A stretch of DNA of 64,000 nt from Membranipora membranacea (taxonomy: Eukaryota > Bryozoa > Gymnolaemata > Cheilostomatida > Membraniporidae), in NCBI GenBank assembly GCA_914767715.1, contig OU612070.1:3551501-3615500 (forward strand), read 5' to 3'. A program made the translations under genes and the position numbers. Shown here piece after piece: positions 1 through 12,470 of this stretch. The notes under the pieces are model-generated. The model searched no databases, was not told where the DNA came from, and was given only the letters and a program-made list of their open reading frames with translations. The stretch's first letter is position 1; each line of letters starts with the position of its first letter.

Positions 1-42
<42 letters not shown>
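1..42. repeat. (AT)n microsatellite
   Basis: About 20 AT units run from the window edge. It probably lies in an intron of the glucokinase gene whose coding exons start at 270. Confidence 0.9.
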
Positions 43-45
<3 letters not shown>

Positions 46-269
46 CATAGAAGTATATATAAAAATATGGATATGTCACGGAAGCAATAGAAAATTTGGC
101 ACGCTTTATTAGTCCAGTCTCCGAAAATCTGACCATTGATATTTAATGTTAGATAAATGATAACTGTTTGACTGTTAACTCTTTACCTGAGAAGGGAGAG
201 TAAATGTTACAGGGATCTCATACAATCCCATCTAACCACCATATTCTATTTTTTAAATATAATTTGTAG

Positions 270-2574
270 GTATGGGAAAGCAAGAAAAAGACGATATACA
301 TATTATATTTGAGTATGACAAGGGCGCAGTTTGGGGTAACATAACAACTCCTCGTGCCAACAGGTAGGACTAAGCTAAGTGTTTTTGATATCAATGCGGA
401 CCAATGACAAACCTCAGCTTGGGTCAACCGAAATTCATAAATTCTACCTCTATTGTTGATTAATATATATTATACATACATGTAAATGGCATCGATATTT
501 GCAGGCTGATAGTTCACAATGATCAGTTTAACCCTATGCTGACTATGCTGGAAGAGTTTGAAGAAGAGATGAGAAAATTCAACCCTAATCTCTTTGTACT
601 CGGCGGACTTCAGATGATGGATAACTTTCCTTTCCCTCCTGGTTAGTTAATATTAGTCCATCTGGTCCACATCAGTATAAGGATGTTGAATGTTTGAAAA
701 GCTGATGTTGCAAATGATTATATCATAGCAAGGTTAAAGGTTGTACGGTCTCACTGTGTGACCGAGTTAATGAAGATAAATCTTTTGATTTCATAACAAT
801 TGCTTTTATGCTTTTATAATGTGCGAAGCAAGTTGACAATTATTATGATCCTCGTCTACCAGCTGATAACTGCTGATTATGCCATCAAGAATCTGCACAG
901 TACTATTTGATGACTTTCATCTCAGGTGTTCGAGACTCAAGATTGACAGTTCTTGAGAACTTTCTTAAGAATATGCCACCAGCGACCCTCACTCATTTTG
1001 AGATGGCATCTTTTAGTGAGGAGTCCCTGCTCCAAGAACTGATGCACAAAGTGTTGCCTTATGCAGACAGTCTGGGGATGAATGAACAGGAGCTACCTAA
1101 CTTCTTAGGTAAGTAGTATGACTTGGTAGGTGTCTGTCTATCATACTCATGTCTATGCTCATAACTCGCTCACGACTTGCCCCGGGTGAAATCATTTAGA
1201 CAAAGTTTCAGTCACTAGACTTGTACAACAAATATGCACTCCGGACTTGTTCAAGCGTTTTTACATATTCTCTGTATCGGACTTCGATCACCAGGCCTCA
1301 TCGCTGACAAGGCGAATAATATACATAACTATTTTAGGCATTCTTCAGAACAAGCCAGTGCAGCTGGTCGCCGATTCTAACCCAAGAGTGGCCACCGCTC
1401 TGGATGACATCAGAGAGATGTACAGATTGGTGGGAGAGCTGGGTGGTCCTCGTAGACTTACTCGTATACATGTACATACACTAGCATATCAGGCTATCGT
1501 CACTGTCAAAGGTAAAGTCATAAATACAAACAAATTTCTGATGTCTAGATAACATAAGACAGTGAAAATTATATATAATGAGGCATTCTTATGAGGTATC
1601 TGATTTAGTAGAATGATTTGATGATTACCATTGAAGTATTGAAGAAGGAGTCTTAAACACATAATGATGTTGTTGTCGGTTTTCTTCATGGTTTTAATTG
1701 AATTATTTGTCATCATGGATAAAAAAATTCTTGTTTCTCTCTAAACATTTTTGTGGCTCTTTTTTTATCCTAGGCTCAGCATGGACGAACACAATGTCAG
1801 CAGCAGCTAAGGCATCACTGGTGGCTAACAGATGGGTGTGTGGTAACACTACTATCAATATAGAGAAAGCCAAACTACTCCTTGATGAGTCATTCTCATC
1901 TAGCCGTATCGAAGGTCAGTATAAACAATCAATAAGTTCACTTACCCTGTCTTAATGCCCTGCTGCAGTTTATATCATAGCTGTCACAATTTTGTGATGG
2001 TTATGTTGTTATGTCAGATGATTGGACTTTGGTCTTCAGTAGTATGTATTCTTTGGTTTTATCTAGTGATTATAGGGATGGAGCAGGATGGAATGTTACT
2101 CTTTATATTCCAAGAAGTAACAATAAAAGGCGTGGTTATAATGAGGTCACTAATAGAATGATGATCACGATAGTACAAGGCTATATTTCCTGTAGAAGCA
2201 GAAACTTGAAAATTTTTCAACTGGTAGTTTTACGTAAAGGACATTACTAGCAGAGATCTGTCATTACTTGATTCCTTAAGCAAAGGAAAAGTACTGGCTC
2301 TATTTGTTTAGTCAACAGCGCTACAAATGAGCTTGCATACTAATACACTCAGGGTTTCTTGTATTGGTATTGTATATGTAATATCATACAGTTCTACATA
2401 TTGACAGGGTCTGAGAGAATATATCTGGAGGATGAGCGCCCTGTCAGCTGCTGGGAAGAGGGAGATAAACTATTCTGTGTAGCCCCAAATCTCGTCTGTA
2501 CAGATATCTACCAAACTGGCGGCGGAGGGGACAACATATCTGCTGCTGGACTTTCTCCACAAATTAGGAGCTAA
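270..2574 (+). CDS. ADPGK: ADP-dependent glucokinase, C-terminal six exons (5' truncated by window)
   Basis: Phosphorylates glucose using ADP as donor; in animals the enzyme is ER-associated. Exons read 270-363, 505-641, 926-1108, 1338-1511, 1774-1914 and 2408-2574 (TAA). All borders are GT/AG and the phases join without a stop. Landmarks matching the animal family, in order: HIIFEY and PRANR in exon 1, FVLGGLQMM in exon 2, HFEMAS and LGMNEQEL in exon 3, RIHVHTLAYQ in exon 4, and the C-terminal GGGDNISAAG in exon 6. The last motif carries the GxGD aspartate used as catalytic base in the ribokinase-like fold. The protein ends a few residues after this motif, as in other animal ADPGKs. The N-terminal signal/anchor and first exons are outside the window. 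The first exon listed enters with two bases of a split codon, so an upstream exon is required. Family assignment rests on motif recognition, not a search. Confidence 0.93.
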
Positions 2575-3126
2575 GGCTCACCATTCACCATACACTAACA
2601 TCTCATCCACCCCTGGTTATTCCTGCAATTTGTTACATTTTCTCAGCCCAACACTTTTGCATAATGAATGATATAGTAATGCAGCTATATGTACAAGTCA
2701 AAGTATGCCATATTGACTGAATTAGCTCATTAGCAAGGCGCTGCTCCGTCTTGCTGTCAACTTGAATAATCTTGTGAAATTCTGTGACCATGCTTGAGAT
2801 GTTGTCGATTGACTGAATTCCTCTCTTCTATTTGTCTGCTAAATTAAGATACATAATGCAAAGCCTTGGTCTGCTAACTGTTAGATGTACGGTTAGTATA
2901 ACCTTCCTTTTTATCCTCCCTCCCCTCCTCCGCTTGCCTAAGAAGCTCTCGAAAGGCTCTGAGACATGACCAGTCTTTCCCCAGTCCCGTGTGGAGTGAT
3001 AAGTCATAAAACTTGATAACTGATTCTATAAAGAACAACCGCTAACTAGTCCAAAACTAAGTCTTTTATCCCCATAACGATACTCAAAAATCACTTACCC
3101 ATAGCGTATGCTAGATTTCGATTCAA
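2575..3126. other. Intergenic, nothing recognised
   Basis: Spacer between the glucokinase stop codon and the start of the duplicated FReD upstream block. No open frame, repeat or RNA gene was recognised. The glucokinase 3' UTR must lie here. Confidence 0.5.
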
Positions 3127-4107
3127 ACTGAGTATCAATGCCATAGTGGCGGTGACGTTTTTTTCCTTTTTGTACTTTCCAAAGAACCTTTATTTATACC
3201 CGATAAATGTGTGTGCTATGCTAGCAGATCTTATCTAATAAACGGATACCCCTATGAAATCAATTTTATTTGATGTTAGAGTAACTCAGGTTCATTGCCA
3301 TGAGGTCGTAAGTCGATCTTCTATCTGGTGTTTCAACTATCAATCGGTATTAGATCTGATGGTTAATATTAGCTGAGCCTCTAGCTTACCAAACAAAGAT
3401 TCCCCTCATCGGAAATCTACTGTATCACTAAATGTTGTTGGTTGGTTTTGTAATGGAAATCTTTCTGGATTGATTCAGCTCAGTATAACTTGATAATACC
3501 ACTAACCACTAAGTACATATGTATATACCTAAACATTCTAACGTCTTACTACTGAAGCAGACAATAACAATTAGCATGCTGTCATCATAGACAAACAGTT
3601 ACACATAACACAAAGTCATGGTTATAAAATGAAAGGAAAAAAAGATGGTAAACGGTGATGACACGCCATCATCGCTTGTCATCATCGTGATTAATATTAT
3701 CAGTTACTTTGCAAAGCTGTAATAATGGCTAATGCGTATCGTTTACCATGCGAGGTTGGAGAAGTTGATATTGAAGAGGATATTAAAGTGGATATTAAAG
3801 TTCATAAAGAAACATTGATACTTTTGACAACTTGATTTTCGTAGGAGCTGTCGACAATTAAAAAGCATGAGAAAATATTTTCAGAAATATAAATAGTATC
3901 AGGTTTACACAATTGAATTCGAACCCACAGCAAATAATCACCATCATGATCTTTCATCTCAGATTTGACATTAAAAAATTAAAAAAATTAGCACAAAAGC
4001 TATATTAAACATTTAGTCTATGATAGAGCAGGTATTTCGATACAGAAAATTGATGTATAAAACTAAATTTTTAGAACAGACATGTATAGAATTGCAGCGT
4101 GTTTATG
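3127..4107 (+). repeat. Upstream block of FReD copy A (duplicated at 11451-12470)
   Basis: This block aligns by eye almost continuously with 11451-12470, from the shared start actgagtatcaatgccat to the shared end gtgtttatg. It includes TATA-containing DNA just before FReD copy A. The duplication unit therefore carried the promoter region as well as the exons. The two blocks differ by scattered substitutions and short indels, visibly more than the coding exons do. Confidence 0.85.
4056..4062 (+). promoter_or_regulatory. TATA box of FReD copy A (candidate)
   Basis: TATAAAA lies 91-97 bases before the ATG at 4153 and is conserved at the matching place in copy B (12426-12432). The sequence ttcattacag just before the ATG also looks like a splice acceptor. 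A short 5' non-coding exon between the TATA box and the ATG is therefore possible. Confidence 0.5.
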
Positions 4108-4152
4108 ACTGAGACCCCTGTATTCCATCTTTGGATTCATTACAGCGCAACT

Positions 4153-7100
4153 ATGAGGATAAACCAGTACGCATATTTGGCGTTGGCAATTTCGATTATT
4201 GCATCCACATATGGCCAGGTCAGGCTTGCGCCAAAACTAGCGTCGGATCAGGTTTGTAATGCCAATACATAAAATATTGTGGACAAAATAGACAGTTTTC
4301 TGAGCTCTTATTTATGCCTCAATTCGGATTTGTCCTCTCTCCAGTTTGGTACTCTTAACCCACGCCGCATAGGAAAAACCTGCTGAAAGAGGGTTATCTT
4401 GAATACCGCATATGTTACGATAAAAATGAGTTTTGATTCAGATTCTGCACCATTGAAAACCCTGTGAGACAGGGTTTCCAAATCATTGGAGGCTTGAATG
4501 TTGATAAACCTTAATTTTAGTGATGAAACTCATGAAAAATTCTGCCAAATGGTCCGCAAAACAGGCAGAAAATGCTTTAATTGACTATCCAAATACTAAA
4601 CTTATTTCCCAAACTCTATCCATATGAGTTTTTGATGCTGCAGATTATGAATCAAAAATAATTTTTATCCTATTATAAGCGGTTATCAAGATAGATTTCC
4701 TATGCGGCGTGGGTTAAAAGTTCCAAACTGGAGAGAGGACAACTCCGAATTGAGGCCTAAATCAGAGCTCAGAAAACTGTCTATACTTGGTGTGATGAAA
4801 CCTAATAGTATACTGATGACATGGTTACTCAAAAATGGTGCGCTTGATATGCAAGAGTGGCGATTCTGTGATGTAATCTTGCTGTGCTTTTGAATACCTC
4901 TTGACGTGTATGCAGTTCTCACAAAGAAAGAAATGCTCTATATTTATGTTGTGCTTACAATGTAAAAAGTCGTTACTGAAAAAGTCCAGTTCTGTATGGG
5001 CAGTAGCCCGTTTTATGATCAATCGTAGCAGAGGGTTTGTTGGTGTAGCCCACTGTGGTTGCTTAGAAATATTTTAGGTACTTGGTCAAATCCGTCACTC
5101 GGGTGTTCAGAGAGGTATGGTAGATGCTGTATGGGACATGCACAGCACTCATGTTACAGAACTCCTAGTGGAATATTTCGCCAGAATCGCCTTCCCCTTT
5201 CATCTATCCCGATCTCTCGTCATCTCGCCAGCCTCCGCCCACGACTTGATGTTGTGCACACTCATCTGCTTAAGCGCTGTTCTCCGCCAAGTCCCTTTGG
5301 GTCACCCTCTCCTTCGGGTGCCCTCAGGGACCCACCCGAGACTGGTGTGAGGGAGAGATTCCTTCCTCCTTAGGCTGTGGCCTAGGTACCTCCATCATCG
5401 AACTTCTATGAGCTGTGAGACTGGTTTCTGCTTGCTGCGTTCACGTTTGTCCAAGTTGGAAGTTTTGGACCACCAATATATTTTCAGTATCCGACGGCAG
5501 CAGTTCATGTGAAATACCTCCAGTTTGTTCATATCCACTTTCGTCATTCGCCATGTTTCACATCCATAGAGGAGCACAGACACCACGTTCGAGTTGTAGG
5601 GTTTGAACTTGAGATGGTTACTCATACTTCTTGATCTCCACACCTTGCTCAGTCTGTAAAAGGCTGTAGTTGCAGAGTTGATGCGGTTCTTGACATCTGC
5701 TGCTGCACCACCGGATGCATCATTTTTCGCACCAAGATACAAAAAGTTTTCTACAAACTCGAGTGGCTTGTTGCTGACCGTGAGATTGTTGTTAGAAGCA
5801 GGGCCCATTCCATCGCGATGGATCCTCAAAACTTTCGTCCTTTGTTAATTGATGCACAGGTGCTTGTTGATTGGATAAAGCATGACATAGATAATCCACT
5901 GTTACTCCCCAAGACTGCACGTTAATCAGCTGCCTGTATGTCTATGCTGTGTTGATTTATGGATAACAAATTTAATTCAGCTTCAGCAGACACAGCTGAA
6001 TTTTATGGTGAAGAAAACTATGAATCTCTATCTTGTCAGGGATACCATAAAACTTCATCACTTTCCACATGCTCTCCCGATGAATGCTGTCAAAAGCTTT
6101 CTGGAAATCAAAAAAATTGACGTACAGGGGCATCCTCTATTCTTCACACTGTTCTACGATGTTCCTCAGTGTAAATATGTGGTCTGTACAACTTCTTCCG
6201 CTGTGAAAACCTGCTTGCTCTTCATCTAGACTTCTGTTCTCCTCTAGGGCTCCCGCAATTCGGTGATGTAAATTTTCAGAAATGTTTTACTGATGTGAGG
6301 TAGTAGAGTAATACCCCTCGAATTCGTTGTCTTACTCAGGTCTCCTTTCTTGGGTAGTTTGATGATCACGCCTCGCCTCCAGTCTTGTGGGTTGTCTTCT
6401 TCTCTCCATGTACCCGAGAACAGAGACTTGAGTGCTGCTGCCCATGAGCTACTGTTACAGTGTAAAAACTCTGCAGGTAGCTCATCAATTCCTGGTGCTT
6501 TGACATTAGGCGATGCTTTGATAATCTCTTCAATCTCTGAAAGACTAGGTGGATCATCATCTATCTCCAAAGCCGTACCTGTGCTGGGTATATCCAAGGG
6601 GCCCTCAGGCTCTGCTTGATTAAGAACTTCTTGAAAGTGCGCTGTCCAGACCTTCGCTTGTTCTTTGGAGTCAACAACTATTTGACCATTCTTGTCCTTG
6701 AGTCTAGCAGTTGATTTCCACCTCGTTCCGCTCAGCTCTCTCGTGATATCGTACACTGCCTTCATCTGACCCATTGCAGCAGCTTCTTGTGCAGCTCCTG
6801 CCATATCTTCGACGTTGTCCCTCTTGTCCTTCCGCACACTCCTCTTGACTAACTTCGCAAACTCTGTGTACTCTTCCTCCAGCCGCGCTGCTACGCGTCT
6901 TGAATGGGTGCCCAAGACTTTACGCCTTGCTTCCTGTCTTCGTTCTATCAACTCCCATGTTCTTTCTGACATCCAATGTGCAGGTTTTCTGTGCTTCTCT
7001 CTTCCTATTATCTCCTCTTCAACATCATGGTAAGCTTCCTTGATCTTAGTCCATCTTTCATTAACAGGAATATCTTCCGGTAAGTCCCGAAGTTGACTGA

Positions 7101-10100
7101 ACTTACTTTCTATTGCTGTTGTGAACTTCTCTTTTACCGTCGTCAGTTTAAGTAGATTGCGATTCAATTTAGCCTTTAGACTCGGCGCTTTACACTTGCC
7201 TGCTAGTGTTAGCCGCATTTTTCCAAGGATCAGATAATGATCACTGTACACATCTGCAGATCGCATCACTCTCACATCATGCAGGGATCTCTGCCACTCC
7301 CTGATTATCAGCAAATGGTCTGAGTTAGCGATCCGCGAAGGGAACGCCACGTTAACTTGTGTATATCTTTGTGAGGGAAAATAGAACCCCCAATCACCAT
7401 GCCATTTATTCTTCCAAACTGTATAAGCCTCTCTCCATTGTCGTTCGCCGCCCCAACTCCATGCTGCCCTAAAGTATCCTCCATCCAAATGTTGACCATT
7501 CCATCTTGCATGTTGAGATCTCTCAGAACCAGAAGCATGTCATGTCTGGGGACCTCATCTTTAGCCTTCTGTAGGGACATATAGAACTTGTCATTTTTCT
7601 CATCATCTGCCTCGTTGGTTGGGGCATAACACACAATGACACTTAGGTCGGTGCATTTTCCCGCGAATCTAGCTGTCATCAGTCTTGGATTGATTGGCTT
7701 CCAATCAATCAAGCTCTTTCTCGCCTTCAAGGTCAACATCAAAGCCGTACCTTGATGGTGCTGATTATCTTGCCTTCCTGAGTACAACACTATTTCTCCA
7801 GTCTGCAATCTCTCCTCTCCTTCTCCCGTCCACCTGCTCTCACTTATACCCAGAAATTCAAGCTTCATTCGTCGGAACTCTCTCGCCACCTGCTCGGTGC
7901 GCCCATCCGCATACATGGACCTGACATTCCAGGCACCAACACGTAGTAGTTGTCACGGGGCCAGCAGAATTGTTACCCTATCCATGTTCACGACAGAAAC
8001 TTCTGGAGGGGTTTGGTCCCTGCCGGTCATGTAGCCTTCTTGAGGCTGGAATTTTCTTTTTCTGCGTCCTCCGCAACTGGTTTGGGTAGGATTATTTGAT
8101 TCTGTTTCTGTAACTGGATTTTTTTGAATGTGAATGGGTAGTTGACCTAAACACAACCCTCCTCTTTTACACGGACTTGGAACCGTCTGGATGAATCTGG
8201 GGATCTTCTCCAGGCAGCACCTGCTAAACGTCTTACAACACCCGTCGCCAACGACAGTTTTTAGTGTTTATTCAAAACAACATGAATTTTTGTAATGATA
8301 ATTATAATATCTACAGGGAGGTGATAGGTTCAGTAGTTACTGTGGAGGTGTTCTAGAAGAGAATCAGCAGCCACGAACATGTCAGGAGCTGTTGTGTAGA
8401 GGCTTCACATACAGTGGAGTATATACTATCTACCCTTATGGCAGTCCTTACTTCTCATTCCTTGTTTATTGTGACCAGACAACTGATGGTGGAGGCTGGA
8501 TGGTACGTTATGTTAAAACATATAACAGTTGTTGCTCATTCATTTTCATGTTTAAAGGTTGATCAAAAATCGATGTCTTATCACTCGCCCACCCAGAGGC
8601 ATGGGCGGCAAAATATTTGTGCCTTATTGGTGAGGCCGCAAGATCTGCGCCAATTTGCTCTCTGTTTGCAGGCAGGTCGGAGCACACCTGGGGGACCAAC
8701 CGATCCCCAGTAGAAGATGGACTGCAGTGGGATTCGATCCCACGACCTTCAACACTTGCGTGTTGAAGTCCGGCGCTATAACCAACTGAGCCACCTCCTA
8801 CTCCTTTCATAAAACCTTTGTAAAAAACAGCACGTGTTGATGAAAACCCACAGTTCCCCTGGGCAGCAAAATATTTGAAACCCACTGACAGCTTTCCAGC
8901 TGAAAAGTAATGATAATTTTGCTTCATAATTACTGTATAAACAAAACGTACCCACAAAAATACCCTTGAGTAAACATAGACAACAACTGTGAAAAACCGC
9001 CTTTTTAATTTGGTACAGCTTGGTGACAACTTTGCTTAAGCTAGCTACTGATTGCATCTGTATTCATCATGACCAGAATGGTATCAATGTTAATTCACAT
9101 CAGAAGATCGGGTGGCTTTCTGTAGGTTTTCCAGCGTAGAATGGATGGAACAACAGATTTCTACAGAAACTGGGCAAACTACAAGCTAGGATTTGGTGAT
9201 GTGAATGCGGAACATTGGTTAGGAAATGACAAGATAAACATCTTGTTGAATGCAACGGATTCGAATCATGAGCTTCGAGTGGATATGGAGTCAGTAAGTA
9301 ATGACAGGGCTTTCGCAGCTTATGGAAAATTCAGCATCTCTACTGAAAATGATGGATACAGACTGACCATAGAAGATTTTGATGAAACCAGCACCGCAGG
9401 TAAGGATGTATTCACAACAACCACAACTTACAATCTAAAATTCAGACAACAATTTCACTGCTAATTCGCTGGCTGAAAAAATGAAAGGGTGGTAAGTAGC
9501 ATGCTGAAATAGACAGTTTTCTGAGCTCCAATTTGACCCTCTATTCGGAGTTGTCCTCTCTCCAGTTTGGTACTTTTAACCCATGTCGCATAGGAAAAAC
9601 GTGCTGAAAGAGGGTTATCTTGAAAACCGCATGTGTTAGGATAAAAATGATTTTTGATTCAGAATCTTCATCATTGAAAACCCTGTGTGACTGTGTTTCT
9701 AAATCATTGAGGGCTTAAAAGCTGATAAATCTCAATTTTAGTTTCAAAATTCATGAAAAGTTCCATGAAATTTGTCCGCCAAACTGGCAGAAATTGATAT
9801 AAATGATTATCTGAATACCAAAGTTATTTTCCAAACCATATCCCTATGAGTTTTCAATGATGGGGCTCCCCGCATATTTTATTGAAGATTGAAGATTGAG
9901 TGTTTTAAAATTGAAGAAAAGAGTTGGTCAGTTTAAATGAAAAATCAATAAAAGCGTCTAGACTGGAATTCAGCCCAACAATTTGGAGTTAGCTACCCAA
10001 GTTAGGTGTTTTGGACAAACAACTCCAAACAATAACAAACTTAAACTCATCAACCAATCAAAACAAAACCAAAACTCAAGCACATGAGTCATTCTAGGCA

Positions 10101-11073
10101 GAAATGAGAAGATAACACCACAGTCCAGTTGTTTTGAAGAATTTATTCTGAAGATGAGAGTTTTAAAATTGAAGATTGCTCTATTTTCTCTGAAGACATT
10201 GAAGACGGCTCTGTGTGCAGGGAGCCCCAATGATGCAGATTCTGAATAAAAATCATTTTTATCATATTATAAGCGGCATCAAGATAACCCTCTCTTCAGC
10301 ACGTTTTTCCTATGCGGCGTGGGATGAAAGTACCAAACTGGAGAGAGAACAACTCCTAATAGAGGGTCAAATTGGAGCTCAGAAAACTGTCTATTATGTT
10401 TGGACATGGGACATGTTCCCCGCACACCATAGCCAACAATTTTGCTTGTGATAAAGACATAAGGGATCTAAGCCATCATCTTTCTTGTGGGCCAGTCAGT
10501 TCCAGTGTACCAACCAATGTGTTGATATTGGAAAACATACTTTTCCTGGTATTCTGCAGGAGTGTATTTCTGCATTTTCAGAGATATATATGAGGAAAGG
10601 GTTGTAGCTTGTAACTTTGTATTTATATCTAGTTTCACACAGATCGCTTTTCACCTCCATATCTTAGCAGGTAAGAATTCAGTAAGGCTCCGCTCTGTTC
10701 AACACTGTATTACACTGTATCTAGGATTAAGTTAAGTTAGCTACATGATATGGATCAGGATCTGCAACAATCTGAAGTTTAGCCACTTGACATTCTGCTA
10801 TTTTCAACAACATTTATTCCAGGAGACTCTTTTGGTACTGGTTATGGAATGAGGTTCACAACAAAAGATCGAGATCAGGACACATACTACACAAACTGTG
10901 CAACAGAATACAAGGGAGCCTGGTGGTATCAGGCCTGCCACTCTGCAAATTTGAACGGATTGTATCTCAATGGTACACATGCGTCATATGCCAATGGTGT
11001 TAACTGGTCTTCCTGGAAAACTCAATATGAATCGCTAAAAACAACCGAAATCAAGTTCCGTGCTGAATTTTAG
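4153..11073 (+). CDS. Secreted fibrinogen-related (FReD) lectin-like protein, copy A
   Basis: Four exons: 4153-4251, 8317-8502, 9126-9399, 10823-11073 (TAG), giving 269 residues; phases 0, 0 and 1 join cleanly. Residues 1 to about 21 form a signal peptide (MRINQYAYLALAISIIAS...). The rest is one fibrinogen C-terminal domain: SGVYTIYPYG, YCDQTTDGGGWM (exon 2), MDGTTDFYRNW and GFGDV (exon 3), then DRDQD, NCATEYKGAWWY and CHSANLNGLYL (exon 4). The DRDQD segment sits at the ficolin-type calcium site, with Q where DxDND is usual. Two cysteines (SYCG and LLCRG) beyond the canonical pairs suggest an extra disulfide. There is no collagen or immunoglobulin region, so it is a stand-alone FReD. Such proteins usually bind acetylated or other glycans in innate recognition; that role is inferred. 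Intron 1 (4.1 kb) is swollen by a MITE and a LINE. Confidence 0.9.
4290..4782. mobile_element. Inverted-repeat MITE, family 1 (AT target duplication)
   Basis: The termini AGACAGTTTTCTGAGCTC and its inverse bound a 493-bp element. The inverted repeats extend inward for over 100 bp with variation. It is flanked by AT on both sides. The matching intron of FReD copy B reads straight through (aaaatac), giving an empty site consistent with a 2-bp AT duplication. There is no transposase. AT duplications are reported for ISL2EU/IS4EU-type elements; that class is only a suggestion. Confidence 0.8.
5395..8160 (-). mobile_element. RTE-like non-LTR retrotransposon, decayed and internally deleted
   Basis: Read on the minus strand inside intron 1 of FReD copy A. 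The AP endonuclease is about 7950-7310 (GAWNVRSMY, GISESRWTGEG, VIVCYAPTNEADD). The linker and start of the reverse transcriptase run to 6244 (LPKKGDLSKTTNSRGITLL). RT motifs continue with stops at about 6240-5990 (EEQAGFHSGRSCTDHIFTLR, DFQKAFDSIHRESMW). The C-terminal region is 5829-5395 (NFLYLGAKNDASGG, LLYGCETWR). The YxDD palm region expected near 5.9 kb is missing. There are in-frame stops (for example near 7953) and frame changes, so the copy is dead. Clade assignment is from overall resemblance. The 3' end was not pinned down and may extend towards 5050. Confidence 0.85.
8558..8801 (-). mobile_element. tRNA-derived SINE, family 1, copy 1
   Basis: On the minus strand it starts gtaggaggtggctcagttgg (A box) and has a B box in tgggatcgaatcccactg. 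A body of about 150 bp follows, shared with 61641-61895, and it ends in ttttgatcaacc-type sequence. It lies in intron 2 of FReD copy A. At the matching place copy B reads tttcatgtttgacctttg without it. The flanks tttcatgttt and tttcataaaa look like a decayed target duplication. Confidence 0.85.
9511..10392. mobile_element. Inverted-repeat MITE, family 1, with a nested element
   Basis: It has the same termini as the element at 4290 (AGACAGTTTTCTGAGCTC and inverse), with AT on both sides. Removing the nested 9861-10229 insertion and its 4-bp duplication leaves about 509 bp, close to the 493 bp of the other copy. It lies in intron 3 of FReD copy A. Confidence 0.8.
9861..10229. mobile_element. 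Inverted-repeat MITE, family 2, nested (4-bp duplication)
   Basis: A 369-bp element bounded by TGGGGCTCCC and GGGAGCCCCA, with ATGA directly repeated at 9857-9860 and 10230-10233. The host MITE at 4290 shows the uninterrupted sequence at this point. The interior repeats ttgaagattgaag-like words. No coding capacity was seen. A relative with the same ends is at 36212-36629. Confidence 0.75.
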
Positions 11074-11450
11074 CCAATTGTGTGCATACAATTTTGTTTT
11101 GAATGCTACATAGGCTTTATTCATTATAAATTCGAAATCAATTGAAAACCACCACTAAGTCAATCAAACATTTACATATACTGATCGAAGACCATCTATA
11201 ACACACAAATGTATAAAAGTGTTGGGCTACCCAAATAAATACAACAAGACATACTTGCCATGTCTCCCTATTTAGGTGGGATTCTCCAGATTTTCACACC
11301 CATTTTCCACTTTTTGTAATTCTCTCTGTTTCCTCCAGATTTGAGAGAAAACAGCCTTTTCGCAAAGTTTTAATAACTATCCAAGCACTTGTTGATTAGT
11401 TACTGGTAAGGTCTTCGCACACAAAATTGAAAGTAATTGTGCTTTACAAT

Positions 11451-12470
11451 ACTGAGTATCAATGCCATGATGGTGGTGGTGTTTTTGTTCAAAGTGCTTT
11501 TTTCTTTTTGTACTTTCCAAAGAACCTTTGTTTATACTGATAAATGTGTGTGCTGTGTTAGCAATTTAATCTTATAATCGGATACCCCTATGAAATCAAT
11601 TTCATCGGATGTTAGAGTCACTCAGGCTCATGGTCATGAGGTTGTAAGTCGTTCTTCTATCTGGTGTCCATCACAACTATCCATCAGTAACAGATGTTAT
11701 GGTTAACACTGGCTGAGCCTCTAGCTCACCAAACAAGGATTCCGCTGATTGGAAAATCTACTGTAGCACTCAATGCTGATGGTTGGTTTTATTTTTCTAG
11801 AAATTTTTCTGGAATAATTTGGCTCAATATAACATGATGGTATATTATTTGTTCGAAGTCAAATATATACATATTATACATTCTAACACCTTACTACAGA
11901 AGCAGGCATTTATGATGTATTTTATTAACATAGTGTTTGTTAAAAAGTGTCATTGTATCCACAGCAACTGTCATCAGAAACAAACATTTACATATTACAC
12001 AAAATCATGTTAATCAAATGGAAGAAAATATGATAGAGAACAATGATTAAAAGATATTTTCTTATCAATATCAGATTCAGTGACTTTGAACAGCTGTTAG
12101 AAAAGCTATTGCATATGGTTTATCAAGCGAGGATTAAAGGGTGATATTGAAGTGGATTTTGAGCCAGATAAATACATTTTGATTTTCGTAGGATCTGTCA
12201 ATATTTGAAATGTTCAGAAACATTATAAATAGTATGAGGGCAAGGAGTTATCTCCTCTAACTCCTAGATCAGGGTAACACAAACAAATTCGAAACCACAG
12301 CAAATAATCGTCATCATAATCTGACATTTCAGATTTGACATTAAACAGTTTAAATAAAATTTAACATTTAAACTATATTAAAAATTTAGTCTATGATAGA
12401 GGCATTACATTACAGCAAATCGGTGTATAAAACTAAAATATTGACATGCAAGGGATATAGTGTGTTTATG
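11451..12470 (+). repeat. Upstream block of FReD copy B (duplicate of 3127-4107)
   Basis: Matches the copy A upstream block from actgagtatcaatgccat to gtgtttatg and includes TATAAAA at 12426-12432. Unlike copy A, the exon does not follow directly: about 1.8 kb of unrelated sequence intervenes before the homology resumes at about 14252. Confidence 0.85.
12426..12432 (+). promoter_or_regulatory. TATA box at the copy B position, displaced from its exon
   Basis: TATAAAA is homologous to the copy A box, but here it is 1,867 bases before the ATG at 14299, against 91-97 in copy A. Transcription from it would need a new 5' intron to reach the coding exons. Confidence 0.4.
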
